A stretch of 64,000 bases of DNA, taken from assembly GCA_958450365.1 (NCBI GenBank), contig CAUEEP010000932.1, positions 1 to 64,000 on the forward strand, given 5' to 3'. The position numbers were made by a program, and so were the translations under genes. The stretch is from Mesorhabditis belari. Taxonomy: Eukaryota > Nematoda > Chromadorea > Rhabditida > Rhabditidae. The notes under the pieces are model-generated. The model did not search any database. It was not told the DNA's origin and saw only the letters and a list, made by a program, of their open reading frames with translations. Shown here one piece after another: positions 51,290 to 60,877 of the stretch. The first letter of the stretch is position 1. Each line of letters begins with the position of its first letter.

Positions 51290-53235
51290 GCCCAAATTGT
51301 AGAAGCAATTCTGGGATTCACTTGTGAGAGTTGAGAGCGGTCAGGTGGTGGTCGTTGTTGAGTATTCGGAACATCAATGACGACTTGTGAAGCGTGTGAT
51401 CTCTCCAGTTTCCTCAAAGGAGTGACAAAGGTTGTCTAAAAAGGAATTTTTCGAAATCCGAGGCACTTCTAGCTTATAAAGATCCAACCACTTTCTCGTT
51501 TTTAGGCTCAGTCCTGGGCTGGGAGAAGTGTTGAGATGGCATCGGTTTATTCTTCAGATCGAGAAGCGGTGTTCTCAGGGTTTTCCCGGTTGGCAATGGA
51601 GTGGCAAAGATCTAGAAGAGTCAATTTAAAGCTGTTTGCATCATTGAAATTTAAACGTTACCTGTTCTTTTTTGCAGCAAAGGCTTTGGCTTTGATGGTA
51701 TCGCTTGGATGAGTTGAAAGGTTTCTCCAAATCTTTTCGGGATCACCGTCTGAGTCGTGAAAGGTGTCCTCTCTTTCTTTCGCTCAATCCTTTCCAATGG
51801 CCTCACTTCATCAACACGATCACCGAGATTCTTCCTGGCCATTGAAGTGTCCAATGATGTCTGAACGAAAACATTAAAGGATGTAGTATGATAGTCGTTT
51901 TTAAAGCACCAACTTCGATTTACAAGCCTTAAAACTTTCTTCACTATCGCTTATAGGCAGACCGGTCCTCTAGGCCATAAGCCTGGCGCTAAACTATACT
52001 TAAACTATACAAAATTTTTGAGGTCAGGCAGACCATAAAGCGATAAAAAGCTATGATAAAATCTTAACTCTAACCAACATGTTTAACTGCCTTTTACTAA
52101 ATTTACAAACCCTCACTTTCGCCGCCACCTCGAAACTCCTTTTCAGCTTGTAGGAAAAAGACGATTTGACGAGCATTTGCGGTGGATTTTCGACACTTTT
52201 TGAAGCATCAGCGGCCAGATTCGAGAAGGAGACCTAGAAAAGAAGAAACCTGGATAAAGTCCTGCAAATTTTACCTGTTTAATTTTCATTTCTTTATTAG
52301 CCGGCTGTTCTTTCGTGAGTTGAGTGGCCGATTGTGGAACTTGCAAGGAGACTGATGGACCGGCGAAGGTTTTCTAAAAAAATGGTTAGATTTAAAATTG
52401 CTAATTTGGCATAAAATATCTTGAGACAGATTCGGGTGAAATTTAATATAGTACTGGAGAAAAGTATCAAAAATTTGCCAAATAATTAATTGAATACCTT
52501 TTCATTTGAGTGCTGAAATTCCTTTAGAGATCCTCGTTTCTTCTTCTCGAGTGGCTCCAAATCGCTTGTCAAACTCGCGTTGAAATCTCTCTAAACAAAA
52601 GTATTGAAAAGCACTTGAAATTTAGGATAATCTACTCAAAAGCTTATCCAATACAAAGCAAAGTGATAAAAGTCGCTAAAACGCACCTTTACCCAAGAGA
52701 CTTTGCCATTTCAGCCGGAGAAACTTTCTGATATCGAAACGTCCGCTTGATACTCCCCAACAAGTTGGTACGAGAGCCTAAAGGATAGAATTCATATTTT
52801 TAGAGCCTAGTTTTAGCTTTTAAAACAAAAATCTACGCGTCGTTTCAAAAGTTTAAACCAACAAAATTCAAATAAACCTACTCGATAATTTGCTTGTCAG
52901 GAAATCTTCTTCACTTGACGAATTCTCCTCAACTTCCACGGAAGGTTTCCATCTTGGTGACGACAGTGGCAATTGTTGTTGCTGTGCGGCCTGTAGAACC
53001 TGGCAAGACTTCGCTTGGGCTGGTTGTTCCTTTTGTCATCGTTGCTGTGGCTGTTCTTGTGCCCTCAAAGTATTTTCTTCTGCTCGTTGTTGCAGTCTTG
53101 GCCCTTGTTGTGCTCCTTCTTGTCTTTGTTCTTGCAGCTTCATTTTTTTTTCGTCTTATCGACCACTTCAAGGAACATCCGGTCGAAATGGGCCCTGCAA
53201 ATTTCGGAAATGAATTACTAATAGTTTCATAAAAG
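51290..53235 (-). pseudogene. YQ gene, 3' exons (copy in unit 2)
   Basis: Same exon order as 22290-24125. Minus strand: Q-rich exon 52890-53200 (QQRAEENTLRAQEQPQQR then TGA, then QKEQPAQAKSC, ending EENSSSEEDFLTSKLSS), YQKVSPAEMAKSL, LTSDLEPLEKKKRGSLKEF, PSVSLQVPQSATQLTKEQPA, VSFSNLAADASKSVENPP, KNLGDRVDEVRPLERIERKK, FATPLPTGKTLRTPLLDLKN, then EPKNEKVVGSL-stop. A further block (VIDVPNTQQRPPP) lies beyond. The TGA in the Q-rich exon is shared with unit 1. The 5' exons are absent. Confidence 0.6.
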
Positions 53236-53544
53236 CCTAGGTTCTATGAGAATTGGAATCTCAAGTATTGGAAAAAATTTTAAGATTTACGTACCATAGA
53301 GATTTGATCAATAACAAAATAAAAATACCAATTTCGGCGCAGGTAATATGTTATACCAATAGTTTAACATTGCATTGCAGTCTACAGTATTTATTCGTCA
53401 CATATTCGCACCAAAAATCACATTTTTTCCTTAAAGAGCCAAAGATTTTGCATCCAATCAAATACTTATTGTAGAAGTAAAATGTTAAACGAGTCAGAAA
53501 AGGCTGAAATGGAGAACCACAGCCATCATGAAATTTCACAACGT

Positions 53545-53720
53545 GACGATCAATAAAAGATTTCATCTAGGAAACACGAACTGTTGTACATCTTAATTTG
53601 ATAGCGAAAAGTGTGTGGAGGCGAATGAAAGAAAAGCATTCGTAAACCCCCACAAATGCTTGCCTCTCAACGAGCGGAATGTAAGCTTGAAGGAAGATAG
53701 CAGTGCGTTGCGGAAGTGAA
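53545..53720 (-). pseudogene. FBL-20, C-terminal fragment unique to unit 2
   Basis: Minus strand: TAIFLQAYIPLVERQAF and a FIRLHTLFAIKL end, the last about 55 codons of the family with a 3' flank (TCATGAAATTTCACAACGTG). It lies in the 301 bases that unit 1 lacks and connects the degraded class-2-like 3' element at 53390-53460 to its gene. The upstream part of the FBL unit is gone. Confidence 0.65.
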
Positions 53721-53811
53721 AGCAGAAGTGCAGAGTGAAGATAACAGACCTCCAATCGTTTTGTTTGCAAATTCTCTCCGATTATCTAAAAAAAATTAGA
53801 ATTTCTTATTT

Positions 53812-54150
53812 GAAAGTTTTTGTTCCAAAAATGCCGTTTTACAAAAGCTTTGGCGCGCCAAATTTCAGAATATTTCTTTTAGATTGGCGCACACTTCTTG
53901 AGCAGTTTTTCCTTTCAAAGACCACAATAACACAACTTTTTTCATATGATCTAGATTTTTTATAAAAATATTTTGATTTTTGATCAAAAAACCTGATGCA
54001 CCATAATGAACTCAAAGGCACCATTGGGCACTGCTTGCAAATCAAGGAGATCAAGTTGACACCGTTAGTTTGGGTGCTCGGTAAGAATTGGCCTGACGAC
54101 TCTTCCTTTCTTTGGTGTGCGGTGTTTAATTTTACATTGTACACATTGTG
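53812..54150 (-). pseudogene. DDE-integrase-like remnant (KRBA2/GIN type), unit 2
   Basis: Partner of 24400-24740. It extends about 60 bases further 3' than unit 1 (53755-53815, including GCAAATTCTCTCCGATTATC, which is the end of the GREFAN block seen at 60735-60765). It carries the same RPLKG, AQEV and FGAPKLL blocks with frame breaks. Confidence 0.6.
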
Positions 54151-54339
54151 AAATGAACACCTTGATGACTTCTCTAAAATAGTAATAAATGATTTAAAAG
54201 AAGTATCCAGTGGGGTACGAATTTAGTCTAACTTCAACCTATGATTGAGAGAGACTTCAATTTATGATTTTGAGACACTCCCCAGCGGATATTCCACAAG
54301 CGCCAAAAGAAATAAGTGACGCTTACTTTGAGATACCAT

Positions 54340-54745
54340 ACCAAATCCTTCAATGATTTCCATATCAAACCGGTTTCGAAAAAGTAGCACAATGCTCAGT
54401 GATTCGATATTGGATAAAGTCACCCAGCTACCAAATTCCTCTAATGAGAGTTCTATAACTTTATCCAGATTATCAAATTGTGCAGAAAATTTCCTTCTCG
54501 ATTCTTTCTTAAAGCTCAGAGACCACGGCTATAAATTTCTGCAGCGAAACGAACGGACTACGGTAACTGTACCGAATTTTAGGACTACGCTAACCAGGGA
54601 TATTGAGACGAAAAGAAATACATTAGCTGTTCCTTTGAACAGTGGCCTGGCTGCAGTAACCCAGTCAGTGAATGAACAGTTGTAGGCAGACTAAAAGACG
54701 TAGGAGCCAAGTATACCTGTATTTGATCCATAACTATTTCTGGGT
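54340..54745 (+). repeat. Module R4, long copy in unit 2
   Basis: Essentially identical to 24925-25330, including the 110-codon open frame from 54353. Treated as repeat for the reasons given there. Confidence 0.5.
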
Positions 54746-55027
54746 TAAAGAGCTAAAAAACCATTGTAATTTCAAGAATCTAGCCAAAAATTGTGACAAA
54801 TTCAATTGGGAGTCAAGGAATCGAGCAAACGGTTGATTCAGGATTCGAATCTGAAAGTTGCAAGTCGGATTTTGTCTTTTTTCCATTGTAAAGTGACTTA
54901 TTTTGGAAGAGTTTTCTTCTCGATCACACCGATCGTGTAAGATTTGACTGTAGTGTAAGTTGACACTTTTTAAGGAAAGTTCGATATGTTATACCAATAG
55001 TGTAGCATTTCGTTGTTTTGTACAGTA

Positions 55028-55091
55028 TTTATTCGTCACATATAATCACTTTTTTTTGTCTTAAAGAGGCAAACATTTTGCAGCGAATAAA
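55028..55091. terminator. Hairpin and AATAAA element 3' of FBL-21
   Basis: Intact class-1 arms. The second, class-2 element seen beside FBL-10 is absent here (about 130 bases shorter between hairpin and stop), so the twins differ in 3' structure although their ORFs are almost the same. Confidence 0.5.
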
Positions 55092-55213
55092 CTATCTAAT
55101 CTAAATTTTAAATCGTAAGAGAATCAGAAAAGCTTGAAATGAGAAACTTGAGAAAATGAGACACATATCATGAAATTTCACAACCTGACGATCAAAAAAA
55201 GCATTTCTCTAAT

Positions 55214-56236
55214 TCATACAAATCGTTGAAAATGCTGAAGCTTACAGTGATACTTGTAGATACTGATGTCATAAGGAAAAGCGTGTGGAGGCCGATGAAA
55301 GACGAGGCTTTCGTGATCCTCCCCAACTACTTTCCTCTTAACAAGCGGAATGTGAGCCTGAAGGAAGATAGAATTCAGTTGCTCGTATCTCAGATCCCCG
55401 CTCCTCACTTGATCGCCATGAAATTTAATGGAGAACCAAGCATTGAAACGAATGCTCCTCATGAAGAATTTCACACAATCCACGAAACTCTCCCAATTAT
55501 CGTATGATAGCATGAACGAGGCATCTTGTTTCATTAACGAAAGATTTTCTTGGATAAGGTCAAAACGAAGAAATTCCAAATGGAGCCACTCACAGGGCGC
55601 CCAGCGATTCTCCATAAATCGCAGAATTTCACGATTAACGTCACCAGAAACATCACGATTGCCATCTGGAAAAGTCATTCTCACGCCTTTGCACAATTGG
55701 ATTGTATTATACATTGAGAGCAGCGAGCGAGTGACGCCTGAATCTCCCTTGAATTCGAAGCCTACGTAGTCCAAAGGCTTTCCCTTATTAAGTGGCAAAA
55801 ACTTCTGGACATCAAATTTTGGGTAACTCCTGGTAAAGCTGGTTTCAATGCAGCTTATTTCTAATTTGACAAAATGTGCAAGCTTTCGAAAAAGTCGCCC
55901 GTGAAGGGGACTCACTTGCACAATCGCACCTCGTGCGTACCTACCTCGCTCGCTATAGAACGAAAGCCAAATGTTATCATCTTGTGATATACTGTGATAT
56001 AACATCTGAATACCAATCGCACTTGCCACAATTCGTCCGTTGTCCTCATCTCTTTTCGCGTTGTACAGCTCCACTTCAACACGTTCGAAATTTGAAGGGA
56101 TAGGCCCGCAAAATAGGACGAATGAGCGCAGATCGTGATTCACTTCCAGCAATTGAAGTGCCTCAAACGCCCTCAATTTATGCAGAATCCGTGTTTTGAG
56201 AAGAGACGGCAAAGAAGTGAAGCTTTGGAAAGTCAT
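55214..56236 (-). CDS. FBL-21, intact F-box-like family protein (340 aa), twin of FBL-10
   Basis: ATG at 56236 (MTFQSFTSLPSLLKTRILHK) to the stop at 55214. It is the same length as FBL-10; differences I can see are SPYD to FPYD in the C-terminal HRPPHA block and FQQF to FQRF near the end, plus one upstream of the ATG. All family blocks are present (PLHGRLFRKLAHFVKL, KFDVQKFLPLNKGKPLDY, NWESFVDCVKFFMRSIRFNA). The near-identity means recent duplication or gene conversion. Function as for the family: F-box-like N-terminus, unconfirmed. Confidence 0.7.
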   Translation of the reverse strand: MTFQSFTSLPSLLKTRILHKLRAFEALQLLEVNHDLRSFVLFCGPIPSNFERVEVELYNAKRDEDNGRIVASAIGIQMLYHSISQDDNIWLSFYSERGRYARGAIVQVSPLHGRLFRKLAHFVKLEISCIETSFTRSYPKFDVQKFLPLNKGKPLDYVGFEFKGDSGVTRSLLSMYNTIQLCKGVRMTFPDGNRDVSGDVNREILRFMENRWAPCEWLHLEFLRFDLIQENLSLMKQDASFMLSYDNWESFVDCVKFFMRSIRFNAWFSIKFHGDQVRSGDLRYEQLNSIFLQAHIPLVKRKVVGEDHESLVFHRPPHAFPYDISIYKYHCKLQHFQRFV

Positions 56237-56614
56237 CAATTTTCTTTTGTTAGGGAAAAAGTTATGTATTGGATGATTGGAGGGCTGAAGGCGAGGAAAA
56301 TGCCGGAAGCAAAGCAGCGCGAACGTAACTGGAGTGACATTTTGCCTTCTCTTTGAAAATTTCACATCTGCCCTCAATAAGATAGAATCAATAAGACTGT
56401 CCAAATCACGGGTACCTTTGTTAGTTCCAAACGTCAGCAATTCAGCTCTAAAAGCAATATATATGGACGATCAAAAACAAGGGAAAAAATATCAGAAATA
56501 ATATTTTAGTTATCACTTTTTGTAGGACATAAAAGCGTAGGTAATCTCTTCTCTCTCTTTTTTTTCAAGAAAAGTGTCTCGTTATTTACGCCTTTGCCTT
56601 GGCCGAAAAAACAG

Positions 56615-56710
56615 GTACCGTATTTACTCGAATAGAAGACCGGTCTTCTATTTTTTTCAATCACCCCTAGACTCCGTCTTCTATTCGAGGCCGGTCTTCT
56701 ATAGCCAGAC
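56615..56710. repeat. Palindromic CCGTATTTACTCGAATAG element, unit 2 copy
   Basis: The same palindrome AGAAGACCGGTCTTCT and flanks as 27335-27430, duplicated as part of the segment. Confidence 0.55.
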
Positions 56711-57411
56711 TAAAAGACGTATGAGCCAAGTATACCAATATTTGACCCATCACTTTTCCGGGTTAGAGACCTAAAAACATTGTCATTTCCAGATTTCAGC
56801 CAAAATTTGTGACCAAAATAGAATTGGGAGTAAAGAAATCAAGTGAACGGTTGATTCAAGATACGAATCTGAAAGTTGCAAGTCGCTTTTTTTAGTGTAA
56901 AATGATTTGTTTTTGGAGGGTTTTTCTTCTCGATCACACCGATAGTGTAAGATGTATTTAGTTCTGTATTTGGATGATTGGAGGGCTGAAGGCGAAAAAA
57001 ATGCCCGAGGCGAAGCTGCGCGAACGTAATTGGAGTCATGTTTTGCCTTCGGTTTGAAAGGTTCACATCTGCTCTCGATAAGAGAGAATCAATAAGAGTG
57101 TGCAAATCACGGGTACCCTTGTTAATTTGAAATGTCAGCAACTCAAGAGTAGAAACCATATACATGGACGGAAAAAATCTCAGAAATAATATTTTGGTGA
57201 TTACTTTTTGTAGGACATAAAAGTAAACGCGTAGGTAATCTCTTCTCTCTCCTTTTTTTCAAGAAAAGTGTTTTTTTTGAAAAAATTATTTTGTTATCTC
57301 TAGTTAAAGTTTATCTCTAGGTTCCCAAGTTCCAACTGCTTGAATTGAACCAATACGAATTCTGGGTTTTCGTGGACGGGATCTTCTCCTTCTTGATGAT
57401 TTTCCCCAGAG

Positions 57412-57620
57412 TATGTCCGAACGAGGTGAGATCGTGGGAGTGAATCCCCTTCATGGGCGACTTTTTCGAAAGCTCACACATTACCGCGAATTAGATATAC
57501 GCTGTTTTGATGAAAACAAGACGACTCCCCCAAAATTTGATGTCCAGAAGTTTTTGCCGTTTAATAAGGGAAAGCCTTTGGAAAGCGTATGCTTCGACTT
57601 CAATAGCTTTGAACGGTGCT
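57412..57620 (+). pseudogene. FBL-22, internal F-box-like fragment
   Basis: About 70 codons: SERGEIVGVNPLHGRLFRKL, HYRELDIRCFDENK and KFDVQKFLPFNKGKPLESV, ending where GGCGGCGCTATTAGGACTAG begins. The family part starts at about 57412 behind unrelated sequence (EFWVFVDGIFSFLMIF in the same frame), so a short chimeric frame exists. There is no start in family context. Confidence 0.65.
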
Positions 57621-57649
57621 CTTGGCGGCGCTATTAGGACTAGGTCCCC

Positions 57650-58900
57650 ATTTTTTTACTTAAAAAGCCAAACATTTTGCGGCGAATAAACTACCCAATC
57701 TCGACGTTAAATCTTAGAGAATCAGAAAAGGCATTCCGTAATTGGAGTCACATTTTGCCCTTACTATTACTGTCAGAATGTATCTTATTAGATTGATATT
57801 ACACAGATAAAACCTCGCCGAATCAATCCAATCGGATAGATCTCATCGCTCAGCACAACACAATACTGTGCCCAAGTTCGCGAGATAGTGCAACTCTACT
57901 TCTACATCTACCGATCCGAAGAGCCCCGAGAAGTATTATCTAGATCTGAAATGGCTAGACGCCGTTCTCAACAAGATCCGCTTCATCAGTGACCTCTTTC
58001 TCCTCTACGGCCACCTCCAATCAACTACAACGTTAACATGACCAAGATGTTTGACGCGATTTACCACCAGGTTTTGGAGGAACTCCCTGAGGCTCCCTGA
58101 GGATTGTTGAAAAGTTCTACTATCCTCGATAGAAGTATAAAAAAGGTGTTTTATTTCAATAACCCGATTCAAAAACTGAAAACCGTTTGTGGCTCGTCCT
58201 TACCGCTTTCTAGAGCTCACATCTGCTCTCAGAATCAATAAAAGTATGAAAATCACGGGTACTTTTGTTAATTTCAACTGGCACAATTCATGTAATCCAA
58301 AATAACAGGGGTTTCACTCACAAACTGACATCGTTCACCATAGACAAAATCAACATGGGGATTCGAAAAAGAAAAGAAAAGTCGGAGAACGGAAAACCGG
58401 TACTGTACTTTCAATTTCCATAAAGATATGCAAATTATTTCATATTTCAGCTATCGTACTCAGGCTCAGCCTAGCTTCACTATATAGGGTGCTCTAAAAC
58501 AAGTCAGTTCAGCCCGATTTTCACAGAATTGAGCTAATGGCTTATGACTGCGTGAAAATTGCAAATTTTCGCTTTTCGAGACAAATGATGAGGCATTTGT
58601 ATTTGAATATGACAGAGCGATGACCAGTAAACTCTTGCATCATGTAGTTTTCCTGAAACACAAAATAGTGGGCCAAAAATTTTGTTTCCGAAGTTTATCC
58701 TTAGGTTCGAAAGTGGACTGCAGCCGTCAAAGCGATGTTACCCGTTCTCACCTCGGTCCGCTCGAGAAACTCTTGCGTTCACCATTGAGTTCGTTGTTCA
58801 CGAAGGCGCCTCTAGTTGTTGCCGTCAAACTTGATGTGCTATAGCAATAGTGTCACATTTCATTGTATTGTACAGTATTTATTCGTCACATATAATCACA
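57650..58900. other. Repeat mosaic between FBL-22 and FBL-23
   Basis: 57675-57735 is an FBL 3' element half. 57780-57870 (minus) is a YQ 3' scrap. 57870-58170 is module R3 (plus), whose frame here is broken by TGA after LHQ. 58210-58290 is an FBL 5' flank scrap. 58310-58620 is R5. 58690-58800 matches 8050-8140. 58870-58925 is half a class-1 hairpin (TTTATTCG arm only) running straight into the FBL-23 5' flank. There is no independent gene. Confidence 0.5.
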
Positions 58901-59107
58901 TTTCCCTCTTAATGAGGCAAACATTTGCATACCCGAGATTTGCACACTCTTATTGATTTTATCTTATTGAGAGCAGATGTAAAATTCACAAAGAGAAGGC
59001 AAAATATGACTCCAAGTACGTTCGCGCGCTTGCTTCGGGCATTTTCCTCCCTTCAGCATTTTCTCCAATCATTCAAGTACATAACTTTTTGCCTAAAAAC
59101 CAAATTG

Positions 59108-60103
59108 ATGACTTTCCAAAGTTTCCCTGCTTTGCCGTCTCTTCTCAAAACACGGATTCTGCATAAATTGAGGGCGTTTGCGGCACTTCAATTGCTGAAA
59201 GTGAATCACGATCTGCGCTCATTCGTCCTATTTTGCGGGCCAATCTCGTCAAATTCCAAAATTCTTCAAGTGCTGCTGTTCAACGCGAAAATAGATGAGG
59301 ACAACGGACGAATTGTGGCAGGTGCGATTGGCATTGATATAATATATCACAGTATATCACAAGAAGATGGCTTTCGGCTTTCTTTCTCGAGTGACCTGAG
59401 TGTGTACGAACGAGGTGAGATCGTGCGAGTAAGTCCCCTTCACGTGCGACTTTTTCGAAAGCTCGCCCATTTCGCCGATTTGCGAATACTCTGTTTTGAT
59501 GGAAACAAGACGAGTTCCACAAAATTTGATGTCCAGGAGTTTTTGCCGCTCAATAAAAGAAAGCCTTTGGAACGCCTACTCTTCGATTTCGATAGTGATT
59601 TAAGCGTGGCTCGCTCGCTTCTCTCAATGTATAATGCGATCCAAGTGTGCAAAAGGGTGGAAATCCTTGGTATTCTTGATGTTTCTGGTGATGTTAATCG
59701 TGAAGTTCTGCGATTTATGGAGAATCGCTGGGCGCTCTGTGAGTGTCTCCGTTTGAGCTCTCTTCCTTTTGAACTTATCAAAGAAAAGCTTTTGTTAATG
59801 AAAGAAAATGTGCGGCTCACACTGTTCCACGATAATTGGGAGAGTTTCGTGGATTGTGTGAAATTCTTCGTGAGGAGCAGTCATTTCAATGCTTATCTTC
59901 ACATTGAACTGCGTTGGGATCACGTGGGGAGGGAGGATCTGAGATACGAGCAACTCACTTCTATCTTCCTTGAAGCTCACATTCCGCCTGTTGAGAAGGT
60001 AGATGGGTGGCTAAAACCCGGCTTTCATCGGCCTCCACACGCTTTTCGCTATGAAATTAGTATCTTCAGCGAACACTTTAGGCTAGAGAAATTCTTTTAT
60101 TGA
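59108..60103 (+). CDS. FBL-23, intact F-box-like family protein (331 aa)
   Basis: ATG at 59108 (MTFQSFPALPSLLKTRILHK) to TGA at 60103 (LEKFFY end). Blocks: F-box-like 1-40, PLHVRLFRKLAHFADLRILC, KFDVQEFLPLNKRKPLER, SMYNAIQVCKRV, DVSGDVNREVLRFMENRWAL, NWESFVDCVKFFVRSSHFNA and FHRPPHAFRYEI. It lost a few residues in the FPRGNRDVSG stretch (reads EILGILDVSG) without breaking frame. An upstream ATG at 59006 is also in frame and would add 34 residues, but that leader is not conserved as protein elsewhere. The 3' hairpin at 60203-60263 has one mutated arm (CTAATAAA), keeping AATAAA. Confidence 0.7.
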   Translation: MTFQSFPALPSLLKTRILHKLRAFAALQLLKVNHDLRSFVLFCGPISSNSKILQVLLFNAKIDEDNGRIVAGAIGIDIIYHSISQEDGFRLSFSSDLSVYERGEIVRVSPLHVRLFRKLAHFADLRILCFDGNKTSSTKFDVQEFLPLNKRKPLERLLFDFDSDLSVARSLLSMYNAIQVCKRVEILGILDVSGDVNREVLRFMENRWALCECLRLSSLPFELIKEKLLLMKENVRLTLFHDNWESFVDCVKFFVRSSHFNAYLHIELRWDHVGREDLRYEQLTSIFLEAHIPPVEKVDGWLKPGFHRPPHAFRYEISIFSEHFRLEKFFY

Positions 60104-60414
60104 TCAAGTTGTTCAATTTCATGATATGTGTCTCTTTTTCAGGTTTTTCCTTACAACCTTTTCTGATTATCTTATGGTTTCACATCTAGATTAGGTAGTT
60201 TATTCGCTGCGAAATGTTTGCCTCTTTAAGACAAAAAAGTTATTATATCTGACTAATAAATATTGTACAATACAACGAAATGTGACACTATTGGTATAGC
60301 CTATCGAACTTTCCTTTAAAAGCGTCAACCTACACTACAGTCAAATGTTACACTTACGGTGTGAACGAAAAGAAAAACATTCCAGAAACAAGTCATTTTA
60401 CAATTTTACCAAAG

Positions 60415-60870
60415 AAAGGAATAGTCGTCAGGCCAATTCTTACCAAATAGGAGACGAAAGATGTCAACTTGACCTCCTTGATTTGCAAGCAGTACCTGAT
60501 GGTGACTTTAAGTTCATTATGGTTTATCAGGTCTTTTAATAAAAAAAATGTTTTTATAAAAGAGATGATGAGATGCAATAATCTATGTTGTTGCGGCCTT
60601 TGAAAGCAAAAACTGCTCAAGAAGTGTGGGCCAATCTAAAAGAAATATCCGGAATTTTTGGCGGGCCAAAGCTTTTGCAAACAGATACTTTTAAGACAAG
60701 AGACAAGAGCTTTGAAATAAGAAATAAGAAATTATTTTTTTAGATAATGGGAGAGAATTTGCAAACAAACGATTGAAGGGATGGCTGAGAGTTGGCCAAA
60801 TTGTCAATTAATTCACGGAAAACCTCGACATTCGCAGTCACAAGGGAATGTAGAACGCACCGTTAGTTAT
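60415..60870 (+). pseudogene. DDE-integrase-like remnant, most extensive copy
   Basis: Blocks in order on the plus strand: QLDLLDLQAVPDGDFKFIMV (60455-60530, the start of the catalytic core with its first Asp), LRPLKAKTAQEV (about 60590-60625), GGPKLLQTD (about 60660-60690), a DNGREFAN-type block (about 60745-60768, second Asp) and WPNCQLIHGKPRHSQSQGNV (about 60790-60855, leading to the third acidic residue). This succession is characteristic of KRBA2/GIN-type integrases. Several frame changes and an internal insertion break it. It merges into YQ exon 2 at about 60870. Confidence 0.65.
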
Positions 60871-60877
60871 GATATCG

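Larger units (their letters stand above)
49066..56951 (+). repeat. Segmental duplication, unit 2
   Basis: Direct partner of 19697-27673, about 29.0-29.4 kb away. Offsets step at three indels: the LINE deletion, small YQ indels, and the 301-base block at 53517-53817. Homology stops at GATAGTGTAAGATGT (27673 and 56951), where unit 1 continues into a Tc1-like piece and unit 2 into another FBL-type 5' flank. Confidence 0.8.

Noticed and set aside
690..60103. Toxin-antidote selfish element built on the F-box-like genes
   Set aside because: F-box-like proteins act as antidotes in some nematode selfish elements, but I see no partnered toxin-like gene or secreted/transmembrane ORF with consistent linkage to FBL copies.
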